A stretch of DNA of 64,000 nt from an uncultured Prevotella sp. (GCA_900550365.1 URRR01000010.1:1-64000); one strand, 5' to 3'. Shown: positions 42,803 through 51,848, numbered from the stretch's first letter. Notes: a model not told the origin generated them from the sequence alone. Program-made: numbers and translations.

Positions 42803-45370
42803 ATGAACTACGTAAAGACCATGATTACCACACTGCTGGCAGCCATATGCCTGGCTGCCGGTGCCGAACTGCCACGTCAGAACAGCCTTATCACGCTGCG
42901 GCTGACTGACGAGCCGCTGCCCTCGGCGCTGAAAATGATTGAACGTTCGGGCGGCAAGAGCATACTTTTCACTTACTCCGAGACTGAGAATTACCGTGTT
43001 ACGGCAGACATCCGCAACAAAACGCAGGCCGAGGCACTGGCCATTGTGCTGAGCGGCAAGCCGTTCAGGTATGTCGAGAGAGACATTTACTTTGTGGTTC
43101 AGTTCAGCAGCACCAAGGCCGGCAACACTGAGGTACGCGGCCGCGTGACCGACGAACAGGGGCGGCCGCTGGCCTTCGCCAACGTTGTAATGCTGACCGA
43201 GGCCGACAAGAAGTATGTTACGGGATGCGTAACGGCCGGCGACGGCTCGTTTGTCCTGCCCTCCATGCCTGCAAGCAAGTGCGTGCTGAAAGTGTCGTTC
43301 GTAGGCTACGGCACGGCCATAGTGCCCTGCCGGACCGACAATACGGTAACTCTGAAAGACGAGACAAAGCGCCTTAAGGGCGTAACCGTAACCACCAGCC
43401 GCCCCATGATAGAGCGTAAGGGCGGCAACATTGTGGCCAACGTGGCCGGCACGGCCCTTGCCGAGATGGGCTCGGCGTCAGACATGATAGGCCATCTGCC
43501 CTTCGTAAGCGGCGAGGACGGCAACTTCAAGGTCATTGGCCGAGGGGCTGTAGAGGTGTATGTCAACGGCCGCAAGATACGTGATAAGGACGAGCTGAAC
43601 CGCCTGCAGGCAACAGACATACAGCAGGCGGAACTGATAATGAACCCGGGAGCGAGGTATTCATCTACCACCGGCGCCGTGATACGCCTAAAGACAATAC
43701 GCCTCAGGGGGCAGGGACTTAGCGGACAGGTCTACGGCGAGCTGACCCAGGCAAGCAAGACGGGCGGACGCGAGAGACTCGCGCTGAACTACCGCACCGG
43801 CGGACTTGACATATTTATTAAAGGAAACTTCCGTGAGCACGCCTCACACAGCGAGCAGACCACGCTAAGCACAATGACAACGTCGTCACTCTGGCGCATG
43901 GAGACCGACAAGAAAAGCAACTACAGCGCGGCCAAATTTAACGGCGAGGCAGGCTTCAACTATGAGCCTGACGACCATCAGTCGCTCGGAATGCGCTACG
44001 AACTGAGCTCCTCGCTCGGCCACGACAAGTCGCATACATGGGGAAACACAAAGGTTTACCGTGACAACACGCTCTATGACGACATCATGACAGACTCACA
44101 CGACGAGAACAAGAGCGGCTGCAACCACTCTGTCAACGCTTACTATACGGCTACCTTCGGGCGTTGGAACATAGACTTCAACGCTGATTACGTCGGCAGC
44201 AAGTCGCGTTCATGGCAGACGGCGGCAAACAACGGCACGATAGACGCCGAGTCTTACAACGACGTTGACAACAATCTGTACGCCGCCAAGCTGATAGTAA
44301 CCGCGCCGTTATGGAAAGGCACGCTGGCCTTCGGCACCGAGGAGACCTTCACCAGCCGCCGTGACCGCTTCGTGCAGAACGGCTTTTCAGCCGACGCCGA
44401 CGACCGTCTGCGCCAGCAGTACTATTCGGCCTTTGCCGACTACACCATAACCTTAGGACGCTTCAGCCTGATGGCGGGCCTGCGTTATGAGCATCAGCGC
44501 ACCAAATATTATGAGATCGGCGTGCTGAAACCGGAGCTAAGCCCTGTCTACAACGACCTTATCCCGACGGCGGAGATAAGCTACAGCCACAAGGAATGGA
44601 ACCTCACGTTAGGTTACAGGATGATAAAGCTAAGCCCGCTGTACGACATGCTGTCAAGCGCAGTAAGCTACCACAGCAAGTATATGTACGCTAACGGCGA
44701 CCCGCTGCTTGTTCCGCAGAAGCATAACTACGTGACGCTTGACGGCGGCTGGCGGTGGGTCAACTTCTCGTTATGGTACGACTACACGCTGAACATGTAC
44801 TCATCATACTTCAAGCCGTATGACGACGTCGGTCATCCGGGCGTAATGCTGCAGACAATGGCCAGCATTCCTTACACCAACATGTACGGAGCGGCGATAG
44901 ACCTGACGCCCAAGTTCGGGATATGGCAGCCCCACCTGTCGGCCAGCATATCCTGGTATGACTCTGACGCGACCTCACTGGGCGTACCGTACATCAAAAA
45001 CCAGCCGAGCTTCAGCTTCCGTCTTGACAACAGCTTCACGCTGCCCCACGGCTGGTTCATCAACCTCAGGGCCACTTACAGCACACGGGCGACACAGAGC
45101 TACGCCATAATCCCGCCCAACGGAAACGTGAACCTGCGCGTAGCGAAAACGTTCTTCAAGGACAAATCGCTGAAAATCGGCCTTAACGTTGACGACATCT
45201 TCAAGACGGGACGTTACCGCTTCGCCGGCTACGGCGACCACACTTACTACGACCAACGCGACGAAAGCGACGGCCCGAAGATAAAACTGAGCGTCAACTA
45301 CACGTTCAACGCTACCAAGAGCAAATATAAGGGCAAGGGCGCCGGACAGGCAGAAAAACAACGTCTGTAA
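42803..45370 (+). CDS. TonB-dependent receptor with STN signalling domain
   Basis: The 855-aa product has a signal peptide, then an STN (secretin/TonB short N-terminal) domain at about residues 25-105 (LRLTDEPLPSALKMIERSGG). A carboxypeptidase-like domain follows at 112-195 (VRGRVTDEQGRPLAFANVVM), then a plug (about 200-300) and a large barrel. The STN domain is the part that touches a FecR anti-sigma factor in signalling receptors. An ECF sigma gene and a FecR gene follow directly, so this is a cell-surface signalling unit. There is no SusD gene, so a polysaccharide ligand is less likely. The ligand is unknown. Confidence 0.88.
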   Translation: MNYVKTMITTLLAAICLAAGAELPRQNSLITLRLTDEPLPSALKMIERSGGKSILFTYSETENYRVTADIRNKTQAEALAIVLSGKPFRYVERDIYFVVQFSSTKAGNTEVRGRVTDEQGRPLAFANVVMLTEADKKYVTGCVTAGDGSFVLPSMPASKCVLKVSFVGYGTAIVPCRTDNTVTLKDETKRLKGVTVTTSRPMIERKGGNIVANVAGTALAEMGSASDMIGHLPFVSGEDGNFKVIGRGAVEVYVNGRKIRDKDELNRLQATDIQQAELIMNPGARYSSTTGAVIRLKTIRLRGQGLSGQVYGELTQASKTGGRERLALNYRTGGLDIFIKGNFREHASHSEQTTLSTMTTSSLWRMETDKKSNYSAAKFNGEAGFNYEPDDHQSLGMRYELSSSLGHDKSHTWGNTKVYRDNTLYDDIMTDSHDENKSGCNHSVNAYYTATFGRWNIDFNADYVGSKSRSWQTAANNGTIDAESYNDVDNNLYAAKLIVTAPLWKGTLAFGTEETFTSRRDRFVQNGFSADADDRLRQQYYSAFADYTITLGRFSLMAGLRYEHQRTKYYEIGVLKPELSPVYNDLIPTAEISYSHKEWNLTLGYRMIKLSPLYDMLSSAVSYHSKYMYANGDPLLVPQKHNYVTLDGGWRWVNFSLWYDYTLNMYSSYFKPYDDVGHPGVMLQTMASIPYTNMYGAAIDLTPKFGIWQPHLSASISWYDSDATSLGVPYIKNQPSFSFRLDNSFTLPHGWFINLRATYSTRATQSYAIIPPNGNVNLRVAKTFFKDKSLKIGLNVDDIFKTGRYRFAGYGDHTYYDQRDESDGPKIKLSVNYTFNATKSKYKGKGAGQAEKQRL

Positions 45371-45394
45371 TACTGCCGTTTCATGGATAATGGC

Positions 45395-45402
45395 TATTTT
45401 TG
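45395..45402 (+). promoter_or_regulatory. -7 promoter box of the ECF sigma gene
   Basis: TATTTTTG, a full consensus match, lies 28 bp before ATG 45431. It excludes the longer frame opening at 45383 and indicates that sigma and FecR can be made apart from the receptor. Confidence 0.55.
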
Positions 45403-45430
45403 CACGCCAAAACAAGCCAAAAGACAACAA

Positions 45431-45943
45431 ATGACATCCAACAACAATGAAAAAGAGCAGTTCAGGCAGATGTTCATGACGCATTACGCGCGCCTGGTGC
45501 GCGTCGCCATGCAGTTCATGGGCGACAAAGACGAGGCGGCAGACATCGTTGCCGACGTAATGGAGAAGGCATGGCTGCGCTTCGCTGGCATAAAGGCGGA
45601 TGAGCGCGGGGCATGGCTGTACATGTCGGTGCGCAACGCCTGCCTGAACAGAATAAAGCACATGAGGGTAATCAGCACGCACACGGAGCGGCTGGCCGAG
45701 GCCACACGGGTGGACAGCGAGGCCGACTGGCACGAGCGCGAGCGCATGATGAAAGCCGTGGAGACCGTGGCGTGCAGCCTTGACGAGCCTGCCCGAAGCA
45801 TAATAAGGATGTGTTACTACGAGCATAACACCCACCGCCAGGCTGCCGAACGCCTCGGCATAAGCCACGAGACTGTGAAGAAACACGTGAAAAAAGCGCT
45901 CGACATGATTAGAAAAAACATTAAACTGAATGAGGAATGGTAA
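45431..45943 (+). CDS. ECF-type RNA polymerase sigma factor
   Basis: The 170-aa product has region 2 (MTHYARLVRVAMQFMGDKDEAADIVADVM, about residues 14-42) and region 4 with a helix-turn-helix (HRQAAERLGISHETVKKHVKKALDMI), the standard ECF pattern. RFAGIKADERGAWLYMSVRN is typical of the Bacteroidetes FecI/RpoE-like group. Its stop overlaps the FecR start by 7 bp, so the two are translated together. It probably directs transcription of the receptor gene upstream and perhaps of itself. Confidence 0.92.
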   Translation: MTSNNNEKEQFRQMFMTHYARLVRVAMQFMGDKDEAADIVADVMEKAWLRFAGIKADERGAWLYMSVRNACLNRIKHMRVISTHTERLAEATRVDSEADWHERERMMKAVETVACSLDEPARSIIRMCYYEHNTHRQAAERLGISHETVKKHVKKALDMIRKNIKLNEEW

Positions 45944-46917
45944 CTGACGACATGACAAGACACAACGATAACGGCACTGACAGAGACGACCTTACCCTGC
46001 TGTACGCTCTCGGCGAGGCACTGGGCGACAGCCCCTCTGACGACGACACACGCCGTGCATGGGCCGCGCTTGAGGCCAGACTCGACGGCAGACAGCGCCG
46101 GCGCAGGCTTATCAGGCTGTCGCTTACGTCGTTAGCAGCGGCAGCCGTGGCGCTCGCCGTAATACTTTTTGTGCCGTGGGCAAGGCTTGCTGACACGGAA
46201 ACGGCCTCTTACGGATTTGTGGCGGCCGACCTGCCGGCGGATGTAGTACGCACATCTTCGGGCGGTACGAGAACCGTATGCACCCCGCCCGCCACCACAC
46301 TTACCGTAGTTTTGCCTGACGGCAGCCGCGTGTTGCTTGGCTCAGGCTCACGCATCAGCTATCCCGAGGACTTTAACGCATCGGCCACGAGGGAGGTAGA
46401 GCTTACGGGCATGGCCAGCTTCGACGTGCGCCATGACAGCAGCCGGCCGTTCATTGTCCGCGCAGACGGCATACGCACAGAGGTGCTCGGCACCGTATTT
46501 GACGTCAGGGCATATCCTAACGTCAGCCGTCAGGTGACGCTTTACAGCGGCAAAGTGAGGGTAGACGACGGGCACGGAAGCCAAGCCGTAACACTGGAGC
46601 CCGGCCAGAGGGCTTTGCTTGACGGCAAGCGCGGCGTGAACGTGTCAAGAACCAATCTGCAGGCGGCGGCAGGCTGGACCCACGGAATGTTCATCTTTGA
46701 CAACGAACGGCTGAAAGACGTGATGAACGACATCGGCTCATGGTATAACGTAAGCATCGACTTCACTGACAGGCAGGCGGCCTCTACCCGCGTACACATA
46801 ACCCTTCCGCGCTCGGCATCACTGCCAAGCGTCATCCGTGCGCTTAACGATATGAACATCGCATCGTTCTCAATAACAGGCAATAAGGTTACAATTAAAC
46901 AGGAACGGACAAGATAA
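45937..46917 (+). CDS. FecR family anti-sigma factor
   Basis: The 326-aa product has a cytoplasmic N-terminal part (about residues 1-60), one membrane helix (LSLTSLAAAAVALAVILFVPW), a periplasmic FecR domain (TLTVVLPDGSRVLLGSGSRISYP, FIVRADGIRTEVLGTVFDV) and a C-terminal STN-like domain (about 250-326, ERLKDVMNDIGSWYNV). It holds the ECF sigma inactive until the receptor signals across the outer membrane. An alternative ATG is at 45952. Confidence 0.93.
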   Translation: MVTDDMTRHNDNGTDRDDLTLLYALGEALGDSPSDDDTRRAWAALEARLDGRQRRRRLIRLSLTSLAAAAVALAVILFVPWARLADTETASYGFVAADLPADVVRTSSGGTRTVCTPPATTLTVVLPDGSRVLLGSGSRISYPEDFNASATREVELTGMASFDVRHDSSRPFIVRADGIRTEVLGTVFDVRAYPNVSRQVTLYSGKVRVDDGHGSQAVTLEPGQRALLDGKRGVNVSRTNLQAAAGWTHGMFIFDNERLKDVMNDIGSWYNVSIDFTDRQAASTRVHITLPRSASLPSVIRALNDMNIASFSITGNKVTIKQERTR

Positions 46918-47006
46918 AAAGTGAAGAGTGAAGAATCAATGTGCTTAAATAAGCGATAAGACATTTGGATTTTTCACACTTCACTCTTCACTCTTCACTC
47001 TTTTTT
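46915..47006. repeat. Degenerate 7-bp repeats (AGTGAAG), inverted pair
   Basis: GTGAAGA heptamers at 46920-46937 face CTTCACT copies at 46976-47001, followed by a T-run. It can terminate the FecR transcript and lies directly before the next promoter. Confidence 0.8.
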
Positions 47007-47008
47007 AT

Positions 47009-47016
47009 TACTTTTG
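47009..47016 (+). promoter_or_regulatory. -7 promoter box of the radical SAM gene
   Basis: TACTTTTG, a full match, 56 bp before the start codon. Confidence 0.5.
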
Positions 47017-47072
47017 CAGCGCAAAGCTGGGCCGCATGATAACGGCTCCATATAAACAAAAAGAATACAGAC

Positions 47073-47852
47073 ATGAGCACAGTTATCTATCCGTCGCCTA
47101 TATTCGGCCCTGTTCACAGCCGCCGTCTGGGCATCTCTTTGGGCATCAACCTTATGCCGGCTGACGGCAAGGTATGTACGTTTGACTGCATATATTGCGA
47201 GTGTGGCTTCAACGCCGACCACCGTCCGCACCTTAAGCGGCCTACGCGTGAGGAGGTTGCGGCGGCTCTTGAGCAGAAGCTGAAAGCCATGCAGGCCGAA
47301 GGCCGGCTGCCCGACGTACTGACATTCGCCGGCAACGGCGAGCCTACGGCTCATCCGCAGTTTGCCGGAATAATAGACGACACTGTGCGCCTGCGCGACG
47401 CTTACTGCCCCGAGGCCAAGGTGTCGGTGCTCAGCAACGCCACTATGGCCATGCGTCCGGAAGTACACAAGGCTCTTGAACGCGTTGACAACAACATCCT
47501 GAAACTGGACACCGTCAGCCCGGAATACATTAATAAGGTGAACAGACCTACTTACCCAGCCTATGACGTGAACGAAATAATCGAGACAATACGCTCGTTC
47601 AACGGCCACGCCATTGTGCAGACGATGTTCATGCGGGGCACGATGAACGGCGAAAGCGTTGACAACACGGGCGAGGAATATGTCGGTCCGTGGCTCGAGG
47701 CGGTAAGACATATCGCCCCGCGTGAGGTCATGATATACACCATTGACCGCGAGACGCCCGACCACGACCTGAAAAAGGCGTCGCCCGAAACGCTCAACGC
47801 CATCCGTGACCGCGTCGTCGCAATGGGCATTCCATGCTCGGCGGCATACTGA
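47073..47852 (+). CDS. Radical SAM protein (wyosine-synthase-like, COG0731 type)
   Basis: The 259-aa product has the iron-sulfur motif CTFDCIYC (CX3CX2C) at about residues 34-41, preceded by RRLGISLGINLMP as in TYW1-related proteins. TFAGNGEPTAHPQF is the SAM-contact GGE-like strand, and SVLSNATMA and LKLDTVSPE follow. Members cleave SAM to a 5'-deoxyadenosyl radical; the substrate of this short form, lacking the flavodoxin domain of eukaryotic TYW1, is not known. Confidence 0.88.
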   Translation: MSTVIYPSPIFGPVHSRRLGISLGINLMPADGKVCTFDCIYCECGFNADHRPHLKRPTREEVAAALEQKLKAMQAEGRLPDVLTFAGNGEPTAHPQFAGIIDDTVRLRDAYCPEAKVSVLSNATMAMRPEVHKALERVDNNILKLDTVSPEYINKVNRPTYPAYDVNEIIETIRSFNGHAIVQTMFMRGTMNGESVDNTGEEYVGPWLEAVRHIAPREVMIYTIDRETPDHDLKKASPETLNAIRDRVVAMGIPCSAAY

Positions 47853-47867
47853 GAAGTTAAGAGCCCC

Positions 47868-48010
47868 ACCTAACCTCCCCGTTGGGAGGAACCGTATTAC
47901 TCCGGTTATGAAGTCATCTGGTTATCAGGTTATGAGGTTGTGAGGTTTGAAGGTTATGCGGTTACCATAAAACCTAAGAACCCAAAAACCATAGAACCTA
48001 AAACTAACCG
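47868..48010. repeat. Degenerate 7-bp repeats (GGTTATG), inverted pair
   Basis: GGTTATGA/GGTTATCA-type repeats at 47896-47962 face AACCTAA/AACCATA repeats at 47969-48008. A GC hairpin CCTCCCCGTTGGGAGG (47875-47890) precedes them. The stretch probably ends the radical SAM transcript. Confidence 0.7.
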
Positions 48011-48024
48011 CAAAACAACACATC

Positions 48025-49380
48025 ATGGCCAACATCAATGACATGACCGTAGGGTCGCCTACGCGTGATATAATAAAGTTTGCCGTGCCGCTTGTCGGCG
48101 GCTATATTCTGCAACAGATGTATCTGATTATCGACGCGGCTATCGTCGGACGCTTCATCGGCGTTGACGCGCTGGCAGCCGTCGGGGCATCGTCGTCGAT
48201 AATGTTCCTCATCATGGGCTTCTGCAACGGCTCTTGCGCGGGCTTCGCCATACCAGTTGCACAGGAGTTCGGAGCCAAGGATTACTCAAAGATGCGCGCC
48301 TACGTGGCCAACGCCCTGCGCATCGTGGCCGTTATTGCGGTGGTAATCACGGTGGTGACGGCTATCTTCTGCGACCGCATTCTGAGGATAGTCAACACGC
48401 CGGAGGAGATTTTTCATGACGCCTACGTATTCCTTTTGCTAAACTTCCTGGCCATTCCTTTTACGATGGCTTACAACATGCTGTCAGGCTTTATACGCTC
48501 GCTTGGCGACTCTAAGCAGCCGTTTTATTTCCTCATAGCGGCCTCGCTGCTCAATATTCTGCTTGACTTTATCCTGATAATATGGCTCGGCATGGGCGTT
48601 GAAGGTGCCGGAATAGCCACCATGACGGCGCAGGCTTTCGCCACGTTGCTGTGCTGGCTGTACATCAGAAAGCACATGCGGCTGCTTATCCCGACGGGTG
48701 ACGAGCGGGCATATGACGACAAGAAGGTGGGCCGCCTGCTGATGAACGGCATACCAATGGGCATGCAATTCTCAATAACGGCTATCGGCGTGATAATGCT
48801 TCAGAGCGCAAACAACGCGCTCGGAACGCTCTACGTGGCATCGTTCACGGCCGCAATGCGCGTGAAATATCTGTTTACGTGCGTGTTTGAGAATATCGGT
48901 GTGGCAATGGCTACTTACTGCGGACAGAACATCGGGGCGCAGAAGGTGGAGCGGATAAAGCTCGGAATATGGTCGGCAGTTAAGATAACGGCGGTGTATT
49001 TCGTGTTCACCATCATAATAATTTACCCCTTCGCTGACGACATGATGCTGCTTTTCGTAGAGTCAGGCGAGCAGGCCATTATCGACAACGCCGCCCTTTA
49101 CATGCGTCTGTCGAGCTATTTCTTCCCGGCGCTCGGCCTGCTCACCATATTGAGATACAGTCTCCAGGGCCTCGGATTCTCCAATCTTTCGGTGTTGTCG
49201 GGCGTAATGGAGATGATAGCCCGCTGCGGAGTGAGCCTCTGGATGGTGCCTGCGCTGGGCTTCCTCGGCGTCTGCTACGGTGACCCTACGGCCTGGGTGG
49301 CGGCCGACCTGTTCCTTGTACCCGCCGTGTATTTTGTCTATAAGAAATTGAGAAGGAGGGATAATATTCTTAGGAGTTAA
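48025..49380 (+). CDS. MATE family efflux transporter
   Basis: The 451-aa protein is the third MATE exporter in the window. It has 12 helices, with FAVPLVGGYILQQMYLIIDAAIVGRFIGVDAL in helices 1-2 (conserved core VGRFIG) and FENIGVAMATYCGQNIGAQK at the start of the second half. It resembles the 28812 protein in layout. The C-terminus ends in a basic KKLRRRDN tail. Export of a cationic compound is expected and the substrate is unknown. Confidence 0.9.
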   Translation: MANINDMTVGSPTRDIIKFAVPLVGGYILQQMYLIIDAAIVGRFIGVDALAAVGASSSIMFLIMGFCNGSCAGFAIPVAQEFGAKDYSKMRAYVANALRIVAVIAVVITVVTAIFCDRILRIVNTPEEIFHDAYVFLLLNFLAIPFTMAYNMLSGFIRSLGDSKQPFYFLIAASLLNILLDFILIIWLGMGVEGAGIATMTAQAFATLLCWLYIRKHMRLLIPTGDERAYDDKKVGRLLMNGIPMGMQFSITAIGVIMLQSANNALGTLYVASFTAAMRVKYLFTCVFENIGVAMATYCGQNIGAQKVERIKLGIWSAVKITAVYFVFTIIIIYPFADDMMLLFVESGEQAIIDNAALYMRLSSYFFPALGLLTILRYSLQGLGFSNLSVLSGVMEMIARCGVSLWMVPALGFLGVCYGDPTAWVAADLFLVPAVYFVYKKLRRRDNILRS

Positions 49381-49512
49381 GGAGTAGGCGTTCAGGAGTT
49401 AAGAAATTAACCTTTAGGAGTTAAGGAGTTAGAGGGAGTAAAGGTTAATTTCTTAACTCCTGAAAAATACCTTTTTACTCCTTACTCCTTCTCTCCTTAC
49501 TCCCTTACTACT
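49372..49512. repeat. Degenerate repeats (GGAGTTAA), inverted pair
   Basis: GGAGTTAAG-like repeats at 49373-49433 face TTAACTCC/TACTCCTT copies at 49453-49505. An inner exact pair is TTAAGAAATTAACCTTTA with 49441-49457. It lies between convergent genes. Confidence 0.75.
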
Positions 49513-49535
49513 ATTCTACTTCTATAAATATAAAA

Positions 49536-50879
49536 TCACTCTTTAAGGAGGTCGCGCCAGATGCGTTTTAGTCTGTCAACGAGGGGCATTTGCTGCATCG
49601 GGCGTACAGGTTTTGTAATCTCAACATGGATATCAGCAGCTCCGTGCTCCGTTTCAGAGACATTGTCCGACGACGATTCCGGCAACGGTTCTTCATTCTT
49701 AACATCGCTTGTCGGCGGCACCTCCGCATTTTCCTGAGGGTCGTCTCCTGCGACAACGGTTATCGGAATCTCGCCCGGGTCTTGCGGTTCAGTGTTTGAA
49801 CGGCCGTTGCCGGGAGAGTAAAGTTTTTTTATCAAGGCGTGATAATACTCCCTGTCGTCAGCTCCGTAGTGGTCGTCAACTCCTTTAAAGTCGCTGTTGT
49901 CATCGTCAAGACCAGTCGCGAGAATTGCTATCTTGGCATCGTTCTCAAGAGTGTTGTCCTCAGACACGCCCCATATAACGTCAATCTGAGGCGACAGCTC
50001 GTCCATGAACGCGTCAATCTCCTGCAGCTCGTCAACAAACAAGGGGTTGTCCGCGCTGGTGTAGATATTGAACAGTATGCGCTTGGCCTTGCTCACATCG
50101 CTTCCGTAAAGCAGCGGAGAGTCAAGGGCGTTGACAATGGCTTTCTCCACGCGATGCTCGCCGCCGGCGCGTCCGATAGCCATTATCGCTCCGCCGCCGC
50201 CCTTCATCGTAGACTCAACGTCACAGAAGTCAAGGTTGATGTCGCCCTCAACGGTTATCAGTTCGGATATGCTTTTCACGGCATTGCTCAGTATTGTATC
50301 AGCCCGTTTGAAGGCATCCTTCACCGATATGCGCGTATTTGAATATATGTCGCACAAGCGTTCGTTGTTCACGATAAGCAGCGCGTCAACATTCTTGCGC
50401 ATCTCCTCGACGCCCTTCAGCGCCTTTATGATTTTCTTCTCCTTCTCGAAATAAAACGGAATGGTTACCACGCCTATTGTCAGCATACCCATCTGCTTGG
50501 CTATTCCGGCTACTACGGGCCCCGCGCCGGTGCCCGTGCCGCCGCCCATTCCTGCCGTTATGAACACCATCTTGGTGTCATCTGAAAGCAGAGTCTTCAC
50601 CGCCTCGATGCTCGATTCGGCCTCTTTGCGCCCCTGTTCGGGCACTCCGCCCACACCAAGACCCCGCTCGCCGAGGAGCACCTTGACGGGTACGGGCGAC
50701 TTGGAAAGCGACTGGCTGTCAGTGTTGCACACGGCAAAGGTCACGTCACTTATGCCTTCCTGATACATATTCCTGACGGCGTTGCATCCGCCGCCGCCAA
50801 CGCCTATAACCTTGATGATATGCTTCGTTTTGTCAACCGGCGCTCCGAAGTCTATAACGCCGCGGGCTCTTTCTTCCAT
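49536..50879 (-). CDS. ftsZ: FtsZ family tubulin-like GTPase, probably a paralogue
   Basis: FtsZ polymerises into the division ring. The 447-aa product has the GTP-binding elements IKVIGVGGGGCNAVRNM and the tubulin signature GGGTGTGAGPVVAGIA, plus the T7 catalytic loop region (INLDFCDVESTM). It lies alone, outside any murG-ftsQ-ftsA cluster, between a MATE gene and an unknown gene. The long acidic tail ends PLVDRLKRIWRDLLKE, an amphipathic basic helix rather than a clear FtsA/ZipA-binding peptide. GVGGVPEQGRKEAE and GRAGGEHRVEKAI also differ from the common GAGxxPExxRxAAE and GxGEGExR forms. It may be a second FtsZ; whether a canonical one exists elsewhere cannot be seen. Confidence 0.9.
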   Translation of the reverse strand: MEERARGVIDFGAPVDKTKHIIKVIGVGGGGCNAVRNMYQEGISDVTFAVCNTDSQSLSKSPVPVKVLLGERGLGVGGVPEQGRKEAESSIEAVKTLLSDDTKMVFITAGMGGGTGTGAGPVVAGIAKQMGMLTIGVVTIPFYFEKEKKIIKALKGVEEMRKNVDALLIVNNERLCDIYSNTRISVKDAFKRADTILSNAVKSISELITVEGDINLDFCDVESTMKGGGGAIMAIGRAGGEHRVEKAIVNALDSPLLYGSDVSKAKRILFNIYTSADNPLFVDELQEIDAFMDELSPQIDVIWGVSEDNTLENDAKIAILATGLDDDNSDFKGVDDHYGADDREYYHALIKKLYSPGNGRSNTEPQDPGEIPITVVAGDDPQENAEVPPTSDVKNEEPLPESSSDNVSETEHGAADIHVEITKPVRPMQQMPLVDRLKRIWRDLLKE

Positions 50880-50900
50880 GCTGTATGAGTTTTAATGTTG

Positions 50901-50930
50901 CAAAGTTAACCAACTTTCCGCATACCGCAA
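50901..50930 (-). promoter_or_regulatory. ftsZ promoter
   Basis: On the minus strand TTG (complement of 50928-50930), 19 bases, then TAACTTTG (complement of 50901-50908). The start codon follows 21 bp later. Confidence 0.6.
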
Positions 50931-50971
50931 TGCCTCTGCAAGGCTTGCAGCGAAAATTTGCCGCCTCAAAG

Positions 50972-51003
50972 TTGGGATGTTATCGGATATTGGAGTATTT
51001 TTG
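50972..51003 (+). promoter_or_regulatory. Promoter of the unknown gene at 51008
   Basis: TTG (50972-50974), 21 bases, TATTTTTG (50996-51003). The ATG at 51008 begins only 5 bp after the box, so the mRNA would be leaderless or nearly so. Confidence 0.6.
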
Positions 51004-51007
51004 CAGT

Positions 51008-51604
51008 ATGGAACGCACTGACGGAAGCAACCCTACGCCTGAAGAACTGGCTGCCGAATTAGGCCGGCTGGCACGTAAGCTGCAGCAGACAGGCCGCTAT
51101 GACCTGATGCTGAGGGCTATCACCGTGCCCGTAGTAGAACAGCTAAGGATTGAGGCGGCACGCGTTAAGCTGAGCCGTCTGGTGATAACGGCCGACTTCC
51201 GCTTCATCCTGGCCGACTATAATAAGGAAGTGATGCTGACGCCTGTGCACAAGGCGCTGTACATATTGTTCCTCAATCATGTGGAAGGCATAGAGTTTAA
51301 AGACCTCAGTGACCATGCCGACGAGCTAAGACAGATATACGGGCGGATTTCGACTAACGCCGACTCGGACAAAATCAACGAGACGGTAAGCCGCCTGACT
51401 GACCCTACCGACAATGCCATCAACGAGAAATGCTCGCGTATCAAGGCTGCGTTTGCTTGCCTTACAGATGAATACACGCTGAATTATTACATGATAAGCA
51501 GCCACACCACGCGCCACTTCAACAGTTCGTCGCGCGTATGGTTCAAGCGACTTAAACTGATAACGCTGCCCCGCAATCTCGTAATAAGGGAGGACTTGGG
51601 GTAA
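51008..51604 (+). CDS. Unknown protein divergent from ftsZ
   Basis: I do not recognise this family. The 198-aa product is soluble, without signal or membrane segments. It begins MERTDGSNPTPEELAAELGR, has a helical first third, a central hydrophobic stretch PVHKALYILFLNHVEGIEF followed by KDLSDHADELRQIYGRIS, and a basic C-terminal part RHFNSSSRVWFKRLKLITLP. The frame is open back to 50885, but the promoter across it places the start at 51008. It is divergent from the ftsZ-like gene with about 130 bp between starts; joint control is possible. Confidence 0.6.
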   Translation: MERTDGSNPTPEELAAELGRLARKLQQTGRYDLMLRAITVPVVEQLRIEAARVKLSRLVITADFRFILADYNKEVMLTPVHKALYILFLNHVEGIEFKDLSDHADELRQIYGRISTNADSDKINETVSRLTDPTDNAINEKCSRIKAAFACLTDEYTLNYYMISSHTTRHFNSSSRVWFKRLKLITLPRNLVIREDLG

Positions 51605-51714
51605 GATTACAATGATGTTTAACCGCCGATTATCATCTGAAACACATCAATCCGACCCGAATTTTTGGCACGTCGGTAACCGCTTGAAAATCAACACATT
51701 AATTATCATTATAT

Positions 51715-51802
51715 AAAAGACGGCCTTTCAGCGCGTGAAAGGCCGTCTTTTAGAACGCAAGAGGTGGCCTTTCGCAAGCCGAAAGGCCACCTCTTGGAAC
51801 AC
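51715..51802. repeat. 22-bp palindromic repeat array, locus 8 (4 units)
   Basis: Units start at 51715, 51737, 51759 and 51781. Units 1-2 and 3-4 are each 15-bp reverse complements, giving two adjacent perfect hairpins between convergent genes. Confidence 0.92.
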
Positions 51803-51848
51803 CATAAAATATGATTTGCCGTTCTGTCGTCGGTCAAGCACAGTGCCG

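Noticed and set aside
44975..45958. 327-codon open frame on the minus strand across the receptor and sigma factor genes
   Set aside because: It spans two well-supported genes on the other strand and shows no family features.
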